From the NCBI GenBank assembly GCA_008933835.1, contig WBUG01000003.1, forward strand, positions 62,001 through 126,000: 64,000 nt of DNA, in the 5' to 3' direction. Below the pieces are notes generated by a model. That model saw nothing but the letters and a program-made list of their open reading frames with translations. It did no database searches and was not told where the DNA came from. The position numbers and the translations under genes are program-made. This stretch comes from Bacteroidota bacterium (GTDB lineage: Bacteria; Bacteroidota; Ignavibacteria; UBA10030; UBA8401). Positions 25,656 through 34,500 of this stretch are shown here, piece by piece. Numbering within the stretch: the first letter of the stretch is position 1; every line of letters starts with the position of its first letter.

Positions 25656-26093
25656 ATGATCGCCCTCGCCAGCGACCACGCCGGTTTCCGCTATAAAGAA
25701 CAGACCAAGGCACTCCTCACGGAGCTGCACCTGCACTTCACCGACTACGGCACCGGCTCGGCCGAGTCCGTGGACTATCCGGATTACGCGCATGCGGCGG
25801 CCGACGCGGTCTCGACCGGACGGGCGGACACGGGCATCATCATCTGCGGTTCCGGCATCGGTGTCTCGATCGTCGCCAACAAGCACAAGGGGGTGCGCGC
25901 CGCCGCCTGCGAATCGGTGACCGCCGCGGAGATGGCGCGCCGGCACAACAATGCGAACGTCCTCTGCTTCGGCGAACGCCTCGTCGGATGGGGCGTCGCC
26001 GAGGAGATGATCCGCATCTTCCTTTCCACGAACTTCGAAGCGGGCCGGCACACCCGGCGGGTGGAAAAGATCCACTCGCTCACCGGCCGATGA
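25656..26093 (+). CDS. rpiB: Ribose-5-phosphate isomerase B
   Basis: A 145-residue cytosolic enzyme that interconverts ribose 5-phosphate and ribulose 5-phosphate. Seen: [16 protein letters not shown]-terminus, [33 protein letters not shown] at about 60-79 with catalytic Cys64, and [17 protein letters not shown]. All hallmark segments are intact and the length is normal. GGAGA lies a few bases upstream of the ATG. It sits in the glgA operon just before glyA, giving the operon a central-carbon flavour. Confidence 0.96.
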   Translation: MIALASDHAGFRYKEQTKALLTELHLHFTDYGTGSAESVDYPDYAHAAADAVSTGRADTGIIICGSGIGVSIVANKHKGVRAAACESVTAAEMARRHNNANVLCFGERLVGWGVAEEMIRIFLSTNFEAGRHTRRVEKIHSLTGR

Positions 26094-26112
26094 CCAACAC
26101 CCCACGGAAGCC

Positions 26113-27405
26113 ATGAACGCCATCCGCACCTTCGACCCCGCCGTGTACGAGGCGGTCCGGAACGAACAGAACCGACAGAACACCAAGCTCGAACTCATCG
26201 CCTCCGAGAACTTCGTCTCGGCCGCGGTGCTGGAGGCCGCCGGCTCGGTGCTCACCAACAAGTACGCGGAAGGGTATCCCGGGAAGCGGTACTACGGAGG
26301 CTGTGAGTACGTGGACGTGGTGGAGGACCTGGCGCGGGACCGCGTGAAGGAGCTCTTCGGCGCCGAGTACGCCAACGTACAGCCGCACTCCGGCTCGCAG
26401 GCCAACACCGCCGTCTACTTCACCTTCATCAGACCGGGCGACAAGGTGCTCGGGATGAACCTCTCGCACGGCGGCCACCTCACGCACGGCTCGCCGGTGA
26501 ACTTCTCCGGCCAGCTGTACAACTTCTCGGCGTACGGCGTCTCGAAGGAGACCGGCACCATCGACTATAACGAGGTGGAGGAGATCGCGAAGCGCGAGCG
26601 CCCGAAGCTCATCACCGTGGGGGCCAGCGCGTACTCCCGCAACATCGACTACAAGGCGTTCCGCGCCATCGCGGACTCGGTCGGCGCCTTCCTCTTCGCC
26701 GACATCGCGCATCCGGCCGGACTCATCGCCGCGGACCTGCTCAACGATCCCATCCCCCACTGCCACGTGGTGACCTCCACCACGCACAAGACCCTGCGCG
26801 GTCCGCGCGGCGGCATCATCCTCGTCGGGAAGGACTTCGAGAACCCCTGGGGCCTCACCGCGCCGAAGTCCGGCCGCACGAAGATGATCTCCGAACTGCT
26901 CGATTCGATGGTCATCCCCGGCATCCAGGGGGGACCGCTCATGCACATCATCGCCGCGAAGGCGGTCGCCTTCAAGGAGGCGCTGCAGCCGGAGTTCCGC
27001 GTCTATGCCGCGCAGGTCATCGCGAACGCCGCGGCGCTCGCCGCCCACCTCACCGCGAAGGGGTACCACATCATCTCCGGCGGAACGGACAACCATCTGA
27101 TGCTGGTGGACCTGCGGAACAAGAACGTGACCGGAAAGGCCGCGCAGGAGGCGCTGGACCTCGCCGGCATCACCGTGAACAAGAACGCCGTACCGTTCGA
27201 CGATAAGTCGCCCCTCATCACCAGCGGCGTCCGCATCGGCACCCCCGCCGTCACCACGCGCGGCATGAAGCAGGCGCAGATGGCGGTCATCGGCGACCTC
27301 ATCGACGAGGTGGTGAGCAACATCGGCGACACCGCGGTGTACGACGGCGTCCGCCGGAAGGTGGCGGACCTCTGCGCCGGATTCCCCCTCTACGCTGCGA
27401 TGTAG
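26113..27405 (+). CDS. glyA: Serine hydroxymethyltransferase
   Basis: A 430-residue PLP enzyme that makes glycine and methylene-tetrahydrofolate from serine. Seen: [17 protein letters not shown] near residue 18, [20 protein letters not shown] at 52-71, [26 protein letters not shown], and [15 protein letters not shown] with the PLP lysine at Lys226. Length and spacing match the family. It is read in the middle of the glgA operon, 19 bases after rpiB and 7 before tatC. Confidence 0.97.
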   Translation: MNAIRTFDPAVYEAVRNEQNRQNTKLELIASENFVSAAVLEAAGSVLTNKYAEGYPGKRYYGGCEYVDVVEDLARDRVKELFGAEYANVQPHSGSQANTAVYFTFIRPGDKVLGMNLSHGGHLTHGSPVNFSGQLYNFSAYGVSKETGTIDYNEVEEIAKRERPKLITVGASAYSRNIDYKAFRAIADSVGAFLFADIAHPAGLIAADLLNDPIPHCHVVTSTTHKTLRGPRGGIILVGKDFENPWGLTAPKSGRTKMISELLDSMVIPGIQGGPLMHIIAAKAVAFKEALQPEFRVYAAQVIANAAALAAHLTAKGYHIISGGTDNHLMLVDLRNKNVTGKAAQEALDLAGITVNKNAVPFDDKSPLITSGVRIGTPAVTTRGMKQAQMAVIGDLIDEVVSNIGDTAVYDGVRRKVADLCAGFPLYAAM

Positions 27406-27412
27406 GAGACCC

Positions 27413-28156
27413 ATGGCGAACGATCAGACCCATACCGCCGGCGAGAAGGAGATGTCGTTCCTCGACCACCTCGAGGAGCTCCGCTCGCGCATCCTGAAGG
27501 CGGTCCTGGCCGTCCTGGCGACCACCGTGGCGGCCGCGTTCTATTCCGACTTCCTCGTGAAGGAGGTCCTGCTCGGTCCGCTGCTGCGTGTGGGGTTGAA
27601 ACCGCAGGTGCTCACGCCGTACGGCATCGTCGTCACGTACATGGAGGTCTTCATCGTCACCGGCATCATCGCGGCGATGCCGTACATCCTCTTCCAGCTC
27701 TGGCGGTTCGTCGCCCCCGGCCTGCTGCCGGACGAGCGGAAGTACGCCTTCTGGATCGTCCTCTTCACGTCGGTCTGTTTCTTCTCCGGCGTCGCGTTCG
27801 CGTACTTCATCATCGTCCCGACCGCGCTCACCTTCTTCTCCACGTTCGGCACCGACGTGTTCGAACTGAACATCGCCATCGACCGGTACATCGGATTCCT
27901 GCTCAGTCTCATCCTCGGCGCCGGGCTCATCTTCGAGCTGCCGATGGTGGTCTATTTCCTCTCCCGAATGGGGCTCATCACGCCGCAGTTCATGCGGAAG
28001 TACCGCCGGCATTCCATCGTGGTCATCCTCATCATCGCCGCCGTGGTCACCCCCACGCCCGACATCCTCACGCAGGCGCTGCTGGCGGCGCCGATGATCG
28101 TCCTGTACGAGGTGAGCATCTTCATCAGCCGGTTCGCTCAGAAGAGGGAGGGCTGA
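27413..28156 (+). CDS. tatC: Sec-independent translocase subunit TatC
   Basis: A 247-residue inner-membrane protein that binds twin-arginine signal peptides and starts folded-protein export. Seen: MSFLDHLEELRSRILKAVLA near residue 12 with the invariant FLDHLEELR motif, six predicted transmembrane helices, FQLWRFVAPGLLPDERKYAF in the first periplasmic-to-cytoplasmic region, and VTPTPDILTQALLAAPM near the end. AGGAGA lies 3 bases upstream of the ATG. tatA/tatB are not in the window. Cotranscription with glyA and a prenyl synthase is loose in function. Confidence 0.96.
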   Translation: MANDQTHTAGEKEMSFLDHLEELRSRILKAVLAVLATTVAAAFYSDFLVKEVLLGPLLRVGLKPQVLTPYGIVVTYMEVFIVTGIIAAMPYILFQLWRFVAPGLLPDERKYAFWIVLFTSVCFFSGVAFAYFIIVPTALTFFSTFGTDVFELNIAIDRYIGFLLSLILGAGLIFELPMVVYFLSRMGLITPQFMRKYRRHSIVVILIIAAVVTPTPDILTQALLAAPMIVLYEVSIFISRFAQKREG

Positions 28157-28159
28157 ACC

Positions 28160-29149
28160 ATGGGCCTGCTCGGGACCAACACCCTGGACGACATCAAAGC
28201 ACCGGTCGACGACGAGCTCCGCTCCTTCACCGCGTACTTCAAGCAGTCCATGCGCTCCTCGGTGACGCTGGTGGACACCGTCGCCCGCTACATCGTCCGG
28301 CAGAAGGGGAAGCGGATCCGTCCCATCGTCGTCTTCCTCTGCGCCAAGACGTGCGGCGGCGTGAACGAGAGCACCTATCGCGGCGCGACGCTCGTCGAGA
28401 TCCTCCACACCGCGACCCTCGTGCACGACGACGTGGTGGACGACGCCGACATGCGCCGCGGTCTCGCCTCCATCAACGCCGTCTGGAAGAACAAGGTGGC
28501 GGTGCTCATGGGGGACTATCTCCTCTCCACCGGTCTGATGCTCTCGCTGAAGCACGACGACATCTACTTCCTCCGCACCGTCTCCGATTCGGTCCGGCGG
28601 ATGAGCGAAGGGGAGATCCTGCAGATCCAGAAGAGTCGCGAGCTCGACATCGACGAGGAGACCTACCTCACCATCATCTCGAACAAGACCGCCTCCCTCC
28701 TTTCGACCTGCTCCGAGATCGGCGCCGCGAGCGCCACGCAGGACCCGGAACTGCGGAAGCGGATGCGGGACTTCGGCGAGAACGTCGGCATGGCGTTCCA
28801 GATACGGGACGACATCCTCGATTTCACATCGAGGACGAGCATCCTCGGGAAGCCGGTGGGGGGCGACATGAAGGAGAAGAAGATCACCCTCCCGCTCATC
28901 CATGCATTGCGGACCGCACCGCGGACCGAGGCGAAACGGGTGCTGAAGACCATCCGGAGCGGCGCTTCGGGGAAGGATGTGGCAGCCATCGTGGAGTTCG
29001 TACGGAAGAACGGGGGCATCGAATATGCGGAGAAGCGTGCCGCAGGGTTCGGCGACGCGGCCCGGGCATGCCTGGCGGCGTTCCCGCCGTCGGACGCGCG
29101 CCGGTCGCTGGAACTCTTCGTGGATTATGTGATGGAGCGAGAGAAATAG
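28160..29149 (+). CDS. All-trans polyprenyl diphosphate synthase (IspB-like)
   Basis: A 329-residue long-chain prenyl transferase that makes the side chain of quinones. Seen: GKRIRPIVVFL at 50-60, the first Asp-rich motif LVHDDVVDDADMRRG (Asp90-Asp95) and second motif QIRDDILDFT with Asp217/Asp218/Asp221, and KPVGGDMKEKKITLP. It belongs to the trans class. Chain length, set by residues before the first motif, cannot be read reliably; ispB, hepT or sdsA are all possible names. The start has GGAGGG upstream inside the tatC end. It is the last gene of the glgA operon and is followed by a hairpin terminator. Confidence 0.9.
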   Translation: MGLLGTNTLDDIKAPVDDELRSFTAYFKQSMRSSVTLVDTVARYIVRQKGKRIRPIVVFLCAKTCGGVNESTYRGATLVEILHTATLVHDDVVDDADMRRGLASINAVWKNKVAVLMGDYLLSTGLMLSLKHDDIYFLRTVSDSVRRMSEGEILQIQKSRELDIDEETYLTIISNKTASLLSTCSEIGAASATQDPELRKRMRDFGENVGMAFQIRDDILDFTSRTSILGKPVGGDMKEKKITLPLIHALRTAPRTEAKRVLKTIRSGASGKDVAAIVEFVRKNGGIEYAEKRAAGFGDAARACLAAFPPSDARRSLELFVDYVMEREK

Positions 29150-29174
29150 ACCGGCATGATACGGCCGTTCAGCG

Positions 29175-29201
29175 CGAAGCCCGGAGGATCTCCGGGCTTC
29201 G
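29175..29201 (+). terminator. Hairpin terminator between convergent genes
   Basis: CGAAGCCCGGA, a 5-base loop and TCCGGGCTTCG give a perfect 11-pair stem 26 bases after the prenyl synthase stop and 5 bases before the stop of the convergent NlpC/P60 gene. The T-run is poor (TCGTTC), so termination efficiency is uncertain. It can serve both strands. Confidence 0.68.
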
Positions 29202-29205
29202 TCGT

Positions 29206-30390
29206 TCAATGGGCGGCGACTTCGGCCACCGCGGCGGGTCCGGCGATGACCCTCCGGGCGCGGACGAACCGGTTACGGTTGTATTCGTTGTAGAGGGGCG
29301 AAGCGGCGTCGAAGCTGTTGAGATGGACCGTGCCGGAGGAGTGAATGTAGAGCTGTCCGCCGAGGTAGATGCCGACGTGCGTGATGCGTTCCTTCTTCCC
29401 ATCACCCTCCTTTCGGCCGAAGAAGAGCAGATCTCCCTTCTTCAGTTGGACGAAATCCTTCCCCGCTTCCACCGGTGTCCCCTGTTCGGCCTGCTGGTTC
29501 GCGTCGCGGTTCAGCGAGAGCCCGTTCAGCAGGAAGACCGTCTTCGTGAATCCGGAACAGTCCACCCCCTTCACCGACGTCCCGCCCCAGAGGTACGGAA
29601 CGCCCATCAGCATCCGTCCGGTCCGTTCAATGTTCTCCGGGACGGGAACGAGCGACGTCCCCCACAGCGCGTGGTCGATGACGCTGCCCGCCGGCACATA
29701 GCCGCTGCGTCCGTCCGCCAGGCCGACCTTGGTCCAGCCCCCCTTCGTGCCGAGGTCGCGGAACACCGCTCCCGCGGTCACGTCACAGACGGGATACGCT
29801 ACGGCATCGGGGGAGAGGCGGACGAGATCATACAGGCCGGTGAAGAACACCTTCCGGGCGTTCCTCCACTCCTCCGCTTCCTTTTCCGTGACGAGCTTCA
29901 TCTGGTCCGGATCCGCCCAGCCGAGGTACCGGTCCGGGGACTGGATGTAGACATAACCGCTCTTCCGTTTCCACACCCGCACGATGCTCCCCATGAGCGT
30001 TTGGGAACCGAGTTCCGCGGACTCTTCCGGTTCGCTCCGCATGTTCGCCACGCTCACCGTGATGATGCCCCATGTCCGTTCACCGAGTTTCTCTTCCGGA
30101 AGGACGACGATGCTGTCCAACACCGTCACGCCGAGATCGGCCATGGCGGAGAGAAGCTCGTCCTTCGCTTCCTTGCGGTCCACCTCGCCCTTGAGGAGGG
30201 TGCGGCCCTGCCGTTCTTCGGAGGCGACGGTGAAGATGGCGGTGCGGCGGTCCGGCGCGTATTTCCTCTGCAGTTCCGTAATGAGCGGATGCCGGGTCTC
30301 CCCCTTCCCGCCCGGAGCCTGTTCCTGTTCGGAACGGCAGCCGATGAGGACGAGCAGTGCACAAAGGATCGCGAGCGATACGTTTTTCAT
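29206..30390 (-). CDS. NlpC/P60 lipoprotein hydrolase with SH3-like domains
   Basis: A 394-residue predicted outer-envelope lipoprotein (signal ending LLVLIGC, Cys18). Middle part: two SH3-type segments, near 105-165 (WGIITVSVANMRSEPEESA) and 190-238. The C-terminal NlpC/P60 domain spans about 255-375: VPYLWGGTSVKGVDCSGF with catalytic Cys278, ITHVGIYLG with His338 and YIHSSG with His350. It cuts peptide stems of peptidoglycan (gamma-D-Glu to diamino acid bond). The N-terminal 30-100 region looks like a small alpha/beta fold of unknown role. It is followed on the same strand upstream by the EVE gene with a gap of 4 bases, so the two are cotranscribed. Confidence 0.9.
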   Translation of the reverse strand: MKNVSLAILCALLVLIGCRSEQEQAPGGKGETRHPLITELQRKYAPDRRTAIFTVASEERQGRTLLKGEVDRKEAKDELLSAMADLGVTVLDSIVVLPEEKLGERTWGIITVSVANMRSEPEESAELGSQTLMGSIVRVWKRKSGYVYIQSPDRYLGWADPDQMKLVTEKEAEEWRNARKVFFTGLYDLVRLSPDAVAYPVCDVTAGAVFRDLGTKGGWTKVGLADGRSGYVPAGSVIDHALWGTSLVPVPENIERTGRMLMGVPYLWGGTSVKGVDCSGFTKTVFLLNGLSLNRDANQQAEQGTPVEAGKDFVQLKKGDLLFFGRKEGDGKKERITHVGIYLGGQLYIHSSGTVHLNSFDAASPLYNEYNRNRFVRARRVIAGPAAVAEVAAH

Positions 30391-30394
30391 GGGT

Positions 30395-30799
30395 TCAGCG
30401 GCTGAGGGTGAGGATGGCCTGCCGCTCGGCGGCGGAGACAGGCATCACGGAAAGTCGTGAATTGATGACAAGAGGGAACGCGGAGAATCTGGAGTCCTTC
30501 TTGATGTCAGCGAGCGTCACGGGACGTTTCAGCGCCGAAACCGGTTTGAGATCGACGACGACCGATCTCTCGGACGCCGCGCCGGGCTCGGGGTACGCGC
30601 CCCGGACTACCTTCGCGGTGCCGACGATGCGTTTCTCTTCACCGGTGTGGTAGATGAAGACGGTGTCGCCGCTCTTGACGGTGCGGAGATGAATGAGCGC
30701 CGAGGGATTGGCGACGCCGCTCCAGATGCAGCGACCGTCACGGAGGAGGTCGTCCCAGGAATAGTCCGAAGGTTCTGTTTTAAAGAGGAATGTGGCCAT
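30395..30799 (-). CDS. EVE-domain protein
   Basis: A 134-residue cytosolic protein of the EVE (PUA-like) superfamily, thought to bind modified bases in DNA or RNA. Seen: MATFLFKTEPSDYSWDDLLR opening (the KTEPSxYS-xxDL signature), CIWSGVANPSALIHLRTVKS, GDTVFIYHTGEEKRIVGTAK and the closing KDSRFSAFPLVINSRLSVMP. All typical segments are present. Start at 30799 has GGAAGG close upstream and lies 16 bases after a good sigma70 promoter; longer frames upstream are not supported. It may be a modified-base sensor, but no methylase or restriction gene is near. Confidence 0.93.
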   Translation of the reverse strand: MATFLFKTEPSDYSWDDLLRDGRCIWSGVANPSALIHLRTVKSGDTVFIYHTGEEKRIVGTAKVVRGAYPEPGAASERSVVVDLKPVSALKRPVTLADIKKDSRFSAFPLVINSRLSVMPVSAAERQAILTLSR

Positions 30800-30814
30800 C
30801 GTTGTCCTTCCGCA

Positions 30815-30843
30815 AGTATACGCCGAATCGGCTCCAAATGCAA
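30815..30843 (-). promoter_or_regulatory. Sigma70 promoter of the EVE-nlpC unit
   Basis: On the minus strand TTGCAT, 17 bases and TATACT. The predicted start near 30808 leaves a leader of only about 10 bases, just enough for the GGAAGG ribosome site. Confidence 0.7.
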
Positions 30844-30898
30844 CGGAGCGGACGGAGGTGCATATCGGTCCGGCGTACCGTATATTGGCAGTACCGTC

Positions 30899-31555
30899 AT
30901 GCCGCACATCCAACGACAGTTGCAGGAGCTCCGGTCCGCCATGGTCCGGATGGGTTCCCTCGTCGAGACCGCCATCGAACGCGCGGTGGAATCCATCGCC
31001 GCCCGCGATACCGCGCTCGCCCGGCAGGTCATCGCCCACGACATCGAGGCGGACAATTTCGAGACGTTGAACGAGAAGGCCATCGTGGACCTCCTCGCGC
31101 TCCACCATCCCGTGGCGTCGGACCTCCGGTTCATCCTCGCCGCATCGAAGATCAACAACGACCTGGAACGCATCGGCGACCACGCCGTCAACCTCGCGCA
31201 ATCCTCCCTCGCGCTCGCCGGCATGACGCGTCCGCTCCCCCCCCTCGCTTCGCTGCAGGAGATGACGCTCGTAACGCGGCGGATGCTGGCGGACGCGCTG
31301 GACAGTTTCATTCACAACGATGCGGAGATGGGAGGAGCGGTGCTGAGCATGGACGATGCGGCCGACGAACTGAACCGCACCATCACGCGGGAGATGACGG
31401 GGCTGATGCGTGCGGACGCCGATGCCATCGAACAGGCGATGGAGCTCATCCGGGTGAGCCGGAACCTGGAACGGGTCGCCGACCTCGCCACCAACATCGC
31501 CGAAGAGGTGGTCTTCATCGCCGGAGTCTCCGCACACCGTACGGACAGCGGCTGA
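30899..31555 (+). CDS. phoU: PhoU-family phosphate signalling protein
   Basis: A 218-residue protein of two tandem three-helix PhoU domains. Seen: IEADNFETLNEKAIVDLLAL near 50-69 and ASKINNDLERIGDHAVNLA near 82-100, then the second copy VSRNLERVADLATNIAEEVVFI near 185-206. These carry the metal-binding ExxxD and DxxxN patterns. PhoU normally links the PstSCAB phosphate pump to the PhoR kinase. Neither is in the window, so this copy is an orphan in its local context. Start ATG at 30899 follows from the domain's N-terminal HIQRQLQELR helix. It converges with the giant C25 gene with one base between the stops and no terminator visible. Confidence 0.92.
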   Translation: MPHIQRQLQELRSAMVRMGSLVETAIERAVESIAARDTALARQVIAHDIEADNFETLNEKAIVDLLALHHPVASDLRFILAASKINNDLERIGDHAVNLAQSSLALAGMTRPLPPLASLQEMTLVTRRMLADALDSFIHNDAEMGGAVLSMDDAADELNRTITREMTGLMRADADAIEQAMELIRVSRNLERVADLATNIAEEVVFIAGVSAHRTDSG

Positions 31556-31556
31556 A

Positions 31557-34500
31557 TCACCGCATCTTCACCAGCTTCGATGTCTCGGACACCTGTCCGT
31601 CCCGGTGACGAACGGTCAGCCGGTAGAGATAGACTCCGTTCCCGATCTCATCCCCGTCCCGGTCCCTCCCGTCCCACGCCACCGCGTTGAATCCGACACC
31701 CGCCGATGCGCGCAATTCCTGGATGAGCCGGCCGGCCACCGTATAGATGCGGATGACCGCCTCTTCCGGCGCGGCCGGACCGGCCAGCTGGAAGGTGAAC
31801 CGCGTTCCGGAGCGGAACGGGTTCGGCATGTTGTACACATAGAGGAGCCGGAAGTCGCTGCTCACCGTCAGGAAGAGCGTCAGCGTGTCGGACGCGTTGC
31901 CCGTCACATCCTTCGCATGGATCTGCACGATGTTCTCCCCCGCCGGAAGTTCGGGGGTCCACCGGACGGTCCCCTCGCCCGGAGTTCCGGTGAGCCGCAG
32001 TTCCGCCGTGCCGGGGGTGAAGAAGACCCGCCGGTTGTTGAGCCGTATGGTGAAGAGCGATGTGTCCGCCGGGCCGAGCGGCGCCGGATTCGTATCGGAG
32101 AACCGGATGAGCACTTCGGGCGTTGCACGGACGAAGTCGCCGCTCGACGCCGGTTTCCCGTCGAAGGTGGTGACGAGCGACGGCCGCACGGAATCCGAAC
32201 CGACGGTGTACGGGACCGTGACCGCGTTATTGGTCCGGTCGAGCTCGCGGAACAGCGTGTCGGGATCGACGACGAACAGGAACGAATGCGCGCCGGGGTA
32301 TCCTCGGCTGTCGTACGTCGTCCGCACCTGCGCCGTGTCGCCGGCGTTCAGTCGCGGGATGACGGTGCGGAGCAGGACGCGCGGGCTTCCCTCATCGTCA
32401 CTGAGAATGACCGCGGTGACGCTGTCCGCCGGTACGCCGGAGACGTTCGAGACCGTCATCATCAGCGGCACCGATTCCCCTTCCGTCATGGCCGTCGCAC
32501 CGACGCTCACCCCCTCCGGCGTCACGGCGAGTTCCGGCGACGGGCCTGCCGCGAGAGACCATGCCTTCAGGAGCGGCGATGCGCCGGAGGCGTTCCGCGT
32601 CATGGTGATGCTCGTCTTCCCGTACGGATAGGTCCGCGCACTGACGGCGGAGAGGTCCAGCGACGGCGCCGCACCGGCGAGAAGGGAGGGCGAGTACGTC
32701 GCCGCGGCGAGCGTGTCCTGCCCACCTCCGGCTTTCACCCCCACCACCGCCACCCGGACGGAGGCACCGGCCGGTACATCGGCCGTCGTGCTCATCACGC
32801 CCCACCGTACGAGCGGACCGAACATGCCGGATACGCTCCGGCCGGTCGTGACGCGGCGATAGATCGTCGTGTCGATCTCCGCTTTCCCGGTAGCGGCGGG
32901 ACGATACCGTTCGGCCACCGCTCCGCTCCCCTTTCGGGAGAGGAACGCCCAGGAGTCGCGCCATCCTACCTGTGCGACGGAAGCACTGCCGAGGGATTGA
33001 TACGCGGTCCGGACGGAAGAGGTCATGTTCACCGAACCGTCGCCGATGATGACCGCCGCGACGTACTGTCCCGGCAGGACCGAAGTGAGGTAGGATGTCA
33101 GCGTGTCCGCTTCTCCCGGATATCCGTACAAGTTGAACCTCCGGTAGCGGAGCACCGTCAGTGCGGAATCGAACACCGCCACGAAATGACCGGTATCGAT
33201 GTTCGCCGTGATGAGGGGAACTCCGCCCGCCTCCATCGCTCCGAATCCGCCGTCGGCGAAACCGGCCGACATCAGCTGCAGGCGCACCGGTGCGTCCGCG
33301 ATGACGACACCGTCACCGGTGGACCGTGCGTTGGTGAGCACACCGGCATCCCAGCCTCCCTGGTCGCTCTGCCCCACCTGACGGACGCTGTCGCTTCCCT
33401 GGTAGAAACTGCCGACGGTCCACGGACTTTCTGCCGGACCGAGCCGGGCCCTCCAATGGTACCGTTTCGCCTTCGGCAGCGACGAGATGTCGAAGCGCGT
33501 GACGACGGTTCCGGCGGTCTTCGTGTACGAGAACGCCGAGGTGAACGCCGGGACCGAATCGAGTTCAAGCGTGACGCCGGGAGCGGCGCCGCCGGATGCG
33601 ATGGTCGGATTGAGGAGGACGAGCTCCGGTACGAACGCGCCATTGAGCGGGACCGGCTGCACGAGGGTGAAGGCGGTCGAAGCGACCGTGAAGACCGCCG
33701 ACGCACTGTTGTCCCCCTTCGACGATTCCTCAAGCCGGCTGGTCGGGTCCAGTTCGACGGCGATACGGTGTTCACCGGGACGTCCCTTCACGGCGGCGGT
33801 GAACGAAACGGTGTCCGAAAGCACCGGGACCGGCCGGCGTATCGTCGCGGACCGGATCGTGGAGGAAAGATGGGTCTGCACCACAGCGATATCGACGCTG
33901 TCGTACCGAGCCGATCCGGTGTTGCGGACGACGAACCGGACCAGAGCGCTGTCGTCGCTGTCCACCCGTCCTGCAGGAAGGATGAAGGAGGCGGGGGTGA
34001 TGCTCAGGTTCGGAAGCGGCGGAGGCACCGGATCGGGGACGACGGTGAACCGTGCGGCGATGATGTTATTGTCCTTGAACGATTCCGCCGTTGAATCGAA
34101 CGGGTCTGCCGTGATCTGCACGCGGCGGCCGCCGGTACCGGCCGAGGTGTTATAATAGAGGGTGCCATACGCCGCGCCTCCCGCCGGAATGGAATCGACG
34201 ACCGTCGTGCCGAGTTCCTCCTTGGCATTGGAATCCCACAGCACCGTCCCTTTCAGCGGTACCCGGAGAGCGGCGCTCCTTCCGGCATTGCGGAGCGTCC
34301 AACGGATCGCAACGTACTTCCCTTGCGGCACCGTATCGGCCGGCTGCCCCGTGATCCTGACGGAATCTGTACCGGGGACACGCTCCGCTTTCATGAGCGA
34401 AACGGACTGGTAATTCAGGCTCAGTTCCGCCGGTTCCCGAAAGGCTAGGCCCAGCGATGACAACTTGGGAGATTCCTTTCCCGCATTGGCACGGAACCTG

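Noticed and set aside
27299-29209. Minus-strand frame rich in Asp/Glu/Arg/His opposite tatC and the prenyl synthase
   Set aside because: Low-complexity antisense of conserved genes.
31605-34094. Plus-strand open frame of about 830 codons opposite the giant C25 gene
   Set aside because: Mirror frame of the CARDB/ILEI region; no start signal and no recognisable domain.
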